Of a DNA stretch of 16,347 nt, positions 7,192 through 13,663 are shown in pieces. Where the stretch lies: NCBI GenBank assembly GCA_035554635.1, contig DATMIB010000057.1, positions 1-16,347 of the forward strand, written 5' to 3'. How positions within the stretch are numbered: the first letter of the stretch is position 1; each line of letters opens with the position of its first letter. The DNA comes from RPQJ01 sp035554635. GTDB taxonomy: Bacteria > Pseudomonadota > Gammaproteobacteria > Steroidobacterales > Steroidobacteraceae. The translations under genes and the position numbers were made by a program. The notes beneath the pieces were generated by a model. The model saw only the letters and a program-made list of their open reading frames with translations, did no database searches and was not told the origin of the DNA.

Positions 7192-9768
7192 ATGAGCCTT
7201 CTTCGATCGCGCTCGGCGTCGCTCGCACGCATCGTTTCCACAGTCCTCGCTGCTGCGGCGCCCGCGACGGTGCTGGCCCAGCAGGCCGAGCCGGCCGCTG
7301 AACCTGCGCCCGCGGGGGGGCTCGAGGAAGTGCTCGTCACCGCGACGCGCGCGGGCATCACCAACCTGCAGCAGACCCCGGTCTCCGTGTCGGCCGTCAC
7401 GTCCGAGGACATCGACCGCATGGTCGCCCGCGACATCTCGGGCATCGCGACGTCGGTGCCGGGCTTCTCGGCGGCGCGCGTCACGGCCTTCAACGCGGCG
7501 TCGTTTGCGATGCGCGGCGTGGGCCTGACCGACATCATCGTCTACCAGGACTCGCCGGTCGCGGTGCAGGTCGACGACTTCATCATGCCGAGCGTGCAGA
7601 CACAGCTGCTCGACACGTTCGACACCTACAGCGTGGAGGTGCTGCGCGGGCCGCAGGGCACGCTGTTCGGCAAGAACACGACCGGCGGCGCGGTCACGAT
7701 CCAGACCAAGCGCCCCGACATGGAGGAGTTCGGCGCCGACCTGCGCCTCGGTTACGGCAGCTTCAATTCGCAACGCGTGCAGGGCTCGCTCGACCTGCCG
7801 ATCGTCGACGACGTGTTCGCGTTGCGCTTCGTCGGTGCGTATTCGAAATCCGACGGCTATTACAAGCTCGGGGCCAACTACGGCCCGATCAACACGCTGA
7901 ACATCTTCGGCGGCACCAACGCAGCGTTCACGATCCCCGGCGTGACAGGCACTTCCGGTGCCGGCCGGCCCGGCGAGAGCATCGGCGGCGACGACATCGT
8001 GAACGGGCGCGTCAAGGCGCAGTGGCAGGCCACGGAAGACCTCACGTTCCTGCTGCAGTACGAGATCATGCGCGACCGTTCCGACGCGGTGCCCGCGTAC
8101 AACGACACGCCGCCCGACGGTCCTTACCTGTGGAACTCGCTCGGCTTCACGCGCCCGAGCGGCGACCCGCTCGACAACATGGGCGCGACGCAGCGCAACG
8201 ATTCGCTGCTGAAGATGGGCGAGGGCCAGGTCATCGACGTCGACGGCCTCTACCTCAACATGGAGTGGGACCTCGGCCACGGCACCGTCTACGCGCTTGC
8301 CGGCAAGCGCGACCAGGACGAACACCTGCCGAACACGTATCCGGGCGCCGCGCCGGTCAACCTCGAGACGGGCGAAGTGATTTCGCTGTTCGACGCGACG
8401 CGTGACACCACGCGCGAGACGACGCAGTTCGAGGCGCGCTACGCCTCGAAGTTCGACGGGCCAGTGAATTTCGTCGCCGGCGTGTTCCAGCAGACCAACG
8501 ACGCCGCCTTCTGCGTCGTGCAGGTCCTCGGCTTCATCGACCTCGCGTTCGACCTCGGCGCGATCGGCGCGCCACAGCAGCTCAACAACTCGACGCCGCA
8601 GGTGCTCTGCAACCGGCAGGACTCCGATTCGCTCGCGGGCTACGTCGACCTGAGCTGGGAGGTCACCGACAGCTTCACGCTGACCGGCGGCTATCGCGTG
8701 ACCAAGGACGAACGCGAATGGGCCGGCCGCACGCAGGTTGCGTTCGACCTGCTCGACGACAACGAGCTGAACGGCAGCCTGTCGTGGGAGGACTTCAGCG
8801 ATCCGCTGCAGGCCGGCAACTTCAGTCGCTACCCGGGCGGCATCATCGTCGACAAGAACACGCCGGGGTTCGAGAACCTCTCCGAGGAATGGACCGAGCC
8901 GAGCTGGCGCGTCGTCGGCTCGTACAAGTTCACCGACGACCTGTTCACGTACCTGACGATCTCGCGCGGCTACAAGGCGGGCGGCTACAACGACCAGACC
9001 GGGACCAGCGGCCTGATGGTGTCCCAGCTGACGCGTCCGGTCGACCCGGAGTTCGCGACCAACTACGAACTGGGGCTCAAGTGGGAGAGCGAGGACAGCC
9101 GCTTCCGCTTCAACCCGACGGTGTTCTTCACCAAGTACGAAGATGCGCAGCGCGCGGTCAACATCATCACGGAAAACGAGTCGGGCGCCACGTTCCAGGA
9201 GACGGTGTTCTACAACGCCGCCGAAGTCGAGGCGAAGGGCGTCGAACTCGAGTTCCAGGCGCTGCTGACCGACGCGTTCCGGATCCGGGCGCAGGCGTCG
9301 TACCTCGATGCCGAGTACAAGGAATTCCTGATCAACCAGCCGGAGGTCGTCGACCCGGTCACCGGCGCGACCATCCAGGAGTTCGTCGGCGACTTCTCGG
9401 GCCTGCCGGTCCCGCGTTCGCCCGAACTGATGGGGTCGATCCAGGCGCTCTACACCTGGTCGCTCGACAGCGGCGCGGCGCTCGAATTCGGCGCCGAGTT
9501 CTACCACGAGGACGAAAACCTGTTCTACATCTCGGCGGCGGGCCGCCAGTACGACGCGTACCTCGACGAGAAGAACCTGATCAACGCGTCGGTCACGTTC
9601 ACCTCGGCCGACGGCGGCTGGTTCGTGCGCGGCTACGGGCGCAACCTCACCGACGAACGGTACCGGATCGCATCGCAGTCGGTGGCGACGCTGTGGACGC
9701 ACACACAGTGGGGCGCGCCGATCAATTACGGCATCGAGTTCGGCATGGGGTTCGGCAGCCGCCGGTGA
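7192..9768 (+). CDS. TonB-dependent receptor of the catabolic cluster
   Basis: This receptor has 858 residues from the ATG at 7192, which has a strong GGGGGAA ribosome site (7180-7186); an in-frame ATG 15 codons upstream lacks one and would spoil the signal peptide. The signal peptide is cleaved probably after VLA (27-29). The TonB box is EEVLVTAT (45-52). The plug has VEVLRGPQGTLFGKNTTGGAV, and the barrel shows SRGYKAGGYND and YGRNLTDERYRI. The C-terminus ends in GFGSRR rather than the usual aromatic residue. Long receptors of this class are common beside degradation genes, where they bring hydrophobic or bulky substrates across the outer membrane. It shares an operator motif with the oxygenase, hydrolase and E1 units, so it probably imports their common substrate, which is unidentified. 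Confidence 0.93.
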   Translation: MSLLRSRSASLARIVSTVLAAAAPATVLAQQAEPAAEPAPAGGLEEVLVTATRAGITNLQQTPVSVSAVTSEDIDRMVARDISGIATSVPGFSAARVTAFNAASFAMRGVGLTDIIVYQDSPVAVQVDDFIMPSVQTQLLDTFDTYSVEVLRGPQGTLFGKNTTGGAVTIQTKRPDMEEFGADLRLGYGSFNSQRVQGSLDLPIVDDVFALRFVGAYSKSDGYYKLGANYGPINTLNIFGGTNAAFTIPGVTGTSGAGRPGESIGGDDIVNGRVKAQWQATEDLTFLLQYEIMRDRSDAVPAYNDTPPDGPYLWNSLGFTRPSGDPLDNMGATQRNDSLLKMGEGQVIDVDGLYLNMEWDLGHGTVYALAGKRDQDEHLPNTYPGAAPVNLETGEVISLFDATRDTTRETTQFEARYASKFDGPVNFVAGVFQQTNDAAFCVVQVLGFIDLAFDLGAIGAPQQLNNSTPQVLCNRQDSDSLAGYVDLSWEVTDSFTLTGGYRVTKDEREWAGRTQVAFDLLDDNELNGSLSWEDFSDPLQAGNFSRYPGGIIVDKNTPGFENLSEEWTEPSWRVVGSYKFTDDLFTYLTISRGYKAGGYNDQTGTSGLMVSQLTRPVDPEFATNYELGLKWESEDSRFRFNPTVFFTKYEDAQRAVNIITENESGATFQETVFYNAAEVEAKGVELEFQALLTDAFRIRAQASYLDAEYKEFLINQPEVVDPVTGATIQEFVGDFSGLPVPRSPELMGSIQALYTWSLDSGAALEFGAEFYHEDENLFYISAAGRQYDAYLDEKNLINASVTFTSADGGWFVRGYGRNLTDERYRIASQSVATLWTHTQWGAPINYGIEFGMGFGSRR

Positions 9769-9792
9769 CGGGCGCCGCTGGATGAGGCAGCG

Positions 9793-9823
9793 GGAGGCCG
9801 GCGCAAGCCGGCCTTCTCGTTTT
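9793..9823 (+). terminator. Rho-independent terminator after the second TonB receptor
   Basis: AGGCCGGC (9795-9802), loop GCAA, GCCGGCCT (9807-9814) form a perfect 8-bp GC-rich stem closed by a GNRA tetraloop, followed by TCTCGTTTT (9815-9823). It starts 25 bases after the receptor stop. There is no T-run on the opposite strand, so it should act only on rightward transcripts. Confidence 0.85.
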
Positions 9824-9882
9824 CGAGGCGCGTCCGTGTCGACAGGACGGCGCGGGCGGCCAGCCCGAGGTTCGTTCGACGC

Positions 9883-11124
9883 TCAGCCGACGACGGTGAG
9901 CTCGTGCGGCAGTGTATGCAGGCATTCGGCGCCATCGCGGCCGATCAGGTAGCTGCTCTCGAGGTGGTACGGCGCGAGCGTGTGACCGAAATACAGGAAC
10001 TCGAAGTTGACGACGGTGTTCTCCTCGAGCTCGAAGTCCTTGAGCCGGCCGAACGCCGGATAGCCGCTCGGCAGTTCGATGATGTCGAGCCCGATCGAAT
10101 GCAGGAAGACGAGCGTCTTGCGCGGCGTCGGCACCGGCATCGCATAGGCGATTTTCGAAATCGCCGCCCAGGCCTCGTGTGTCGTGACGCCCGCGCGCAG
10201 GTGCCGCACCGCCTCCTGCTGCGCCTGCGAGATCGTCTCGCACAGTGCGCGGTACTCGGCGCTGGGCTCGCCGACGTGCACGGTGCGTGAGACGTCGAAC
10301 GCGTAGTTCGAGTACGTGCCCCAGCTTTCGAAAATGATCGTCTGGCCGTCGCGCACCTTCCAGTCGTTGTCCGCGAACATGAGGTCGGGGAAGTACTCGC
10401 CGCCGTACTCGGCGCCGAACTGCAGCGCCTTCTGCGCCGAGAGCACGTTGGCGCCGCGGTCCTGCACGTAGTTGCGGAAGCGCGTCGCGACGTCGCGCCA
10501 GACCACGCCCGGCTTGATCGCCGGCAGGATGTCGCGCAGGCCGTCCTCGTTGATCGCGGCACCGCGACGCAGGAACTCGATTTCCTGCGGCGTCTTGACC
10601 TTGCGGATGTCGAGCCAGACGTCGATCGCGTCGACGACCCGCAGGCCCGGCAGCCGGCCCTGCGCATGGTGGGCGAGCCGCAGGTCGTCGAAACCGACCC
10701 GCGCGTCGGCCAGCCCGAGTTCCTGCAGTGCCTGCGCCGTGCCGACGACGATGTCGGGCGCCATCGTGCCAGCGACCTTTTCGGCATAGAGCCGCTCGAC
10801 GTCGCCCTGCAGCGGGTCGAGCCGCACGGGCTCGGGTTCGTGCGCCACGTGGCTGGTGTTCAGGAACTCGGTGACCCGCACCTGGGGAATCCAGGTCGGC
10901 GATTCGAGCAGCCCGGCCAGCGCGAACTCCGGGACAACGAGGATCGGCGTCTTGGCCGGGTCGCGCGGGATGACCACCGCGGCCTGGTTCTCCTGGAAGC
11001 CCCACTCGGAGATCCGCGTCCAGAAACCGGAGGCGTAGTAGACGTTGCGCGGCACCGAGGCGACCAGTGCGTCGAGCCCGGCTTGGTCCATCTTGCGCAG
11101 TGCGCGTTCCTGGTTGAACAGCAT
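9883..11124 (-). CDS. M24-family (creatinase/Xaa-Pro aminopeptidase fold) hydrolase
   Basis: This 413-residue protein has a creatinase-like N-terminal domain (about 1-165) and a pita-bread M24 domain (about 175-400). Aligning motifs with aminopeptidases gives metal-ligand positions E266 (FESWG, where Asp is usual), D277 (FDVSRT), H342 (FLHSIG), E375 (VVNFEF) and E389 (YHLESSY). The first ligand is thus Glu instead of Asp, and the HGxG-type block is altered to LHSIGLDIIELPSG. This suggests a specialised enzyme: an amide or ring hydrolase like creatinase, or a lyase as in DddP, rather than a general peptidase. The start at 11124 is the first in-frame ATG and has no clear ribosome site; Met12 is an alternative. 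The gene faces the E1 operon and has operator C upstream, so it likely belongs to the catabolic set. Confidence 0.88.
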   Translation of the reverse strand: MLFNQERALRKMDQAGLDALVASVPRNVYYASGFWTRISEWGFQENQAAVVIPRDPAKTPILVVPEFALAGLLESPTWIPQVRVTEFLNTSHVAHEPEPVRLDPLQGDVERLYAEKVAGTMAPDIVVGTAQALQELGLADARVGFDDLRLAHHAQGRLPGLRVVDAIDVWLDIRKVKTPQEIEFLRRGAAINEDGLRDILPAIKPGVVWRDVATRFRNYVQDRGANVLSAQKALQFGAEYGGEYFPDLMFADNDWKVRDGQTIIFESWGTYSNYAFDVSRTVHVGEPSAEYRALCETISQAQQEAVRHLRAGVTTHEAWAAISKIAYAMPVPTPRKTLVFLHSIGLDIIELPSGYPAFGRLKDFELEENTVVNFEFLYFGHTLAPYHLESSYLIGRDGAECLHTLPHELTVVG

Positions 11125-11174
11125 GGGGCGGGGCTCGCGGAAGGGGCGGGCCGACAGTCGTACAGGGCATTTAA

Positions 11175-11194
11175 AAAACAGTCAATCCTGCTTG
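11175..11194. promoter_or_regulatory. Operator candidate C of the M24 gene
   Basis: AAAACAG (11175-11181), six bases, CTGCTTG (11188-11194): the left arm is identical to sites A and B, the right arm matches at five of seven. The minus strand reads GACTGTTTT at 11183-11175, and TTGACT at 11185-11180 could be the -35 box of the M24 promoter, placing promoter and operator on top of each other. It lies 50 bases upstream of the start codon. Confidence 0.7.
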
Positions 11195-11275
11195 TTTGGG
11201 ATTTGCGGAATGGATGCTGCGACGCAGCACCTGTCGGGCTTCCGCTTTGCGACGGATTCCCTTATGGTTCAGAAA

Positions 11276-11295
11276 AAAGCCGGACTGACTGTTTT
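11276..11295. promoter_or_regulatory. Operator candidate D of the E1 operon
   Basis: AAAGCCG (11276-11282), six bases, CTGTTTT (11289-11295): the right arm is exact, the left arm matches at five of seven. GACTGTTTT is on the plus strand at 11287-11295. It lies 37 bases before the E1-alpha ATG, so it may overlap the transcription start. No convincing -10/-35 pair was found. The rest of the 11125-11332 gap holds no gene. Confidence 0.7.
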
Positions 11296-11332
11296 TATCG
11301 AGACTGCGCGTGCCCGTGCAGGAGGTTGCGAG

Positions 11333-12301
11333 ATGGCTTACGACCCGATGATGCTGCTGGAGGCGTATCGCCGCATGCGCGCGATCCGCGAATTCGAGGA
11401 ACGCATGCGTCGCGAAGTGCAGGCGGGCACGGTGCCGGGTTTCGTGCACCTCTACTGCGGCCAGGAGGCCGTCGCGGTCGGCGCCTGCATGAACCTGCGC
11501 GACAGCGACTACATCGGCAGCACCCATCGCGGCCATGGCCATTGCATCGCCAAGGGCTGTGACATCGGCGAGATGCTGCTCGAGATCTACTGCAAGCAGG
11601 GCGGGCTCTGCAACGGCAAGGGCGGCTCGATGCACATCGCCGACCTGCGCAAGGGCATGCTCGGCGCGAATGCCATCGTCGGCGCGGCGCCCCCCATCGC
11701 CGTCGGCGCCGCACTCACGCAGAAGACGCTCGGCACGGGCGGCGTCGCACTCGCCTTCATCGGCGACGGCGCCTCGAACCAGGGCACCGTCGCCGAGTCG
11801 CTCAACTTCTCGGCCGTGCTCAAGTTGCCGATGATCTTCATGTACGAGAACAACGGCTACTCGGAATTCACGGGCGCGGGTTATCACCTGGGCGGCGCGG
11901 ACATCGCGCAGCGCGCCGCGGGCTTCGGCATGCCGGCCGAGAAGGTCGACGGCGTCGATTTCTTTGCGGTCTACGACGCGGTCGGCCGCGCCGTCGAGCG
12001 CGGTCGTCGTGGCGAAGGGCCGAGCGCGGTCGAGGCGGTCGCGATGCGCTGGTACGGCCACTTCGAGGGCGACATGCAGAAGTATCGCGAATCGAAGGAG
12101 GTCGACCGGTTGCGCAAGACCGCCGACCCGCTGGTGCGGTTCGAGGAACGCGTGACACGCGAGTTCGACATCGAGGCCGAGGAACTGCGCGAGATCGACG
12201 AGGAACTCGCGGAACTGATCGAGGAGCGCGTGGCAGTCGCCAAGGCGGCGCCGAAGCCGACGCCGGCCGCGCTGTACGCAGACGTCTACGGGAGCTACTG
12301 A
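11333..12301 (+). CDS. TPP-dependent 2-oxoacid/acetoin dehydrogenase E1, alpha subunit
   Basis: This 322-residue protein starts at the ATG with AGGAGG at 11320-11325 seven bases upstream; the open frame extends further left through the regulatory region, which I reject. The TPP/Mg motif is GDG (144-146) to NN (173-174). HRGHGH (65-70) and WYGHFEGDMQKYRESKEV (240-257) are the conserved active-site and phosphorylation-loop regions of E1-alpha. It is shorter than pyruvate dehydrogenase E1-alpha and resembles AcoA-type subunits. With E1-beta it decarboxylates a 2-oxo acid or cleaves an acetoin-like ketone and passes the acyl group to a lipoyl E2. No E2 or E3 gene follows, which is unusual. The gene lies under operator D. 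Confidence 0.93.
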   Translation: MAYDPMMLLEAYRRMRAIREFEERMRREVQAGTVPGFVHLYCGQEAVAVGACMNLRDSDYIGSTHRGHGHCIAKGCDIGEMLLEIYCKQGGLCNGKGGSMHIADLRKGMLGANAIVGAAPPIAVGAALTQKTLGTGGVALAFIGDGASNQGTVAESLNFSAVLKLPMIFMYENNGYSEFTGAGYHLGGADIAQRAAGFGMPAEKVDGVDFFAVYDAVGRAVERGRRGEGPSAVEAVAMRWYGHFEGDMQKYRESKEVDRLRKTADPLVRFEERVTREFDIEAEELREIDEELAELIEERVAVAKAAPKPTPAALYADVYGSY

Positions 12302-12302
12302 A

Positions 12303-13334
12303 ATGGCGGTGAAGTCTTATCGCGAAGCGATCAGCGAAGTGCTGCAGGCGGAGATGCGTCGTGACCCGCGCGTCATCGTCCTCGGCGAGGACGTGGTCGG
12401 CGGCCTCGGCGGGAGTGCCGGCGAGGAGGAAGCGGCGGGCGGCACGTTCGGCGTGACCGCGGGGCTCGCGGCGGAATTCGGCCGCGGTCGCGTGATCGAC
12501 ACCCCGATCACCGAGTCGGCGATCGTCGGAGCGGCGAACGGTGCCGCGCTGACCGGCCTGCGCCCCGTCGCCGAAGTCATGTTCATGGACTTCATGGGCG
12601 TGTGCCTCGACCAGATCCTCAACCAGATGGCCAAGTTCCGCTACATGTTCGGCGGCAAGTGCAACGTGCCCGTGACCATCCGCACGCTGATGGGCGCCGG
12701 GTACGGTGCCGGGCCGCAGCACTCGCAGAACCTGTACGCGATGCTGACGTCGATCCCCGGCATCAAGGTCGCGTGCCCGGCGACCCCGGCCGACGCGAAG
12801 GGCCTGCTGACTGCCGCGATCCGTGACGACGACCCGGTGATCTTCTGCGAGCACAAGCTGTTGTACGGCGACACGGGCGAAGTGCCGGACGGCGAGTACG
12901 TCATCCCGTTCGGGCAGGCGAACGTCACGCGCAAGGGCACGCAGGTCACGATCGTCGGCTTCGCGCGCATGGCGCTGTTCGCGAACAAGGTCGCCGACAA
13001 GCTCGCGAAGGAAGGCATCTCGGTCGAGGTCATCGATCCGCGCACGACCTCGCCGCTCGACCGCAAGACGATCCTCGAGTCGGTCCGCAAGACCGGCCGT
13101 CTCGTCGTCGTCGACGAAGCGGACCCGTACTGCGGCATGGCGAGCGAGATCGCGGCGCTCGCCGCGTGCGAGGCGCTCGAGGCACTCAAGGCGCCCGTGC
13201 AGAAGGTCACGCCGCCGCACACGCCGGTGCCGGCCACCGCAGAGCTCGAGCAGCTCTGGATCCCGTCGCCGGACCGCATCGAGCAGGCCGTGCGCACCGT
13301 GCTGCAGCACGGCGAACTCGCGCGCACGGGCTGA
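12303..13334 (+). CDS. TPP-dependent dehydrogenase E1, beta subunit
   Basis: The 343-residue protein begins one base after the E1-alpha stop, with GGGAG eight bases before the ATG, so the two subunits should be made together. The transketolase pyrimidine domain has VIVLGEDV (24-31), TPITESAIVGAANGAAL (67-83) with the TPP-activating Glu71, and GPQHSQ (137-142) with H140 at the active-site position. The C-terminal transketolase domain follows from about residue 200. Residues 33-49 form a Gly/Glu/Ala-rich insert before GTFGVTAGL; similar loops occur in AcoB-type proteins. The partner is the preceding E1-alpha. Whether the substrate is acetoin, pyruvate or a pathway-specific oxo acid cannot be told. 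Confidence 0.93.
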   Translation: MAVKSYREAISEVLQAEMRRDPRVIVLGEDVVGGLGGSAGEEEAAGGTFGVTAGLAAEFGRGRVIDTPITESAIVGAANGAALTGLRPVAEVMFMDFMGVCLDQILNQMAKFRYMFGGKCNVPVTIRTLMGAGYGAGPQHSQNLYAMLTSIPGIKVACPATPADAKGLLTAAIRDDDPVIFCEHKLLYGDTGEVPDGEYVIPFGQANVTRKGTQVTIVGFARMALFANKVADKLAKEGISVEVIDPRTTSPLDRKTILESVRKTGRLVVVDEADPYCGMASEIAALAACEALEALKAPVQKVTPPHTPVPATAELEQLWIPSPDRIEQAVRTVLQHGELARTG

Positions 13335-13360
13335 GGCCGTCGCGCAATACCGGGGGAACC

Positions 13361-13663
13361 ATGGACAAGACCGTCGGCTTGGCCGCGTACATGCGCGTGC
13401 GCACCAAGCCCGAAAAGCGCGCGGAATTCCTGCGACTGATCGGCGAACTGCGTGCCAACGTGCACCGGCACGAACCGGACACGCTGCTGTTCGAAGTGCT
13501 GCAGGGCAAGGACGACAACGAGTTCGTGATCTACGAGTGTTTCACGGGCACGCCCGCACAGAAGCAGCACCAGGACGCGCCTTACCACGTCGCGATGGCG
13601 CCGGCGGGCTGGGCCTGTCTCGACGGCGAACCGGTGATCGAGTACCTGAGGCCCGCGGTGTGA
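13361..13663 (+). CDS. ABM-domain protein (putative quinol monooxygenase, YgiN-like)
   Basis: This 100-residue protein has GGGGGAA (13352-13358) just before its ATG, a ribosome site almost identical to that of the second receptor. The ABM ferredoxin-like fold is indicated by YMRVRTKPEKRAEFLRLIGELRA (9 onward), DTLLFEVLQGKDDNEFVIYECF (46 onward) and QKQHQDAPYHVAM (68 onward). Members are small dimeric cofactor-free monooxygenases or binding proteins; several act on quinols or aromatic polyketides. The gene ends in GTGTGA, where the TGA overlaps the GTG start of the PQQ dehydrogenase gene, so the two should be translated together. Its part in the pathway is unknown. Confidence 0.85.
   Translation: MDKTVGLAAYMRVRTKPEKRAEFLRLIGELRANVHRHEPDTLLFEVLQGKDDNEFVIYECFTGTPAQKQHQDAPYHVAMAPAGWACLDGEPVIEYLRPAV

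Noticed and set aside
7087..9702. 871-codon open frame on the minus strand opposite the second TonB receptor
   Set aside because: Another GC-driven shadow with no recognisable domain; the plus strand has signal peptide, TonB box and barrel motifs.
9883..11124. Calling the M24 gene a DMSP lyase (dddP) or creatinase
   Set aside because: Shared fold only; I cannot confirm the specific substrate residues from sequence alone.
11045..11332. 96-codon upstream extension of E1-alpha
   Set aside because: It crosses both operator sites and has no homology; the ATG at 11333 has a perfect AGGAGG.
13537..13659. Earlier start of the PQQ dehydrogenase inside the ABM gene
   Set aside because: The extra residues are Arg-rich and out of frame with the ABM protein; the GTG overlapping the ABM stop fits coupling better.
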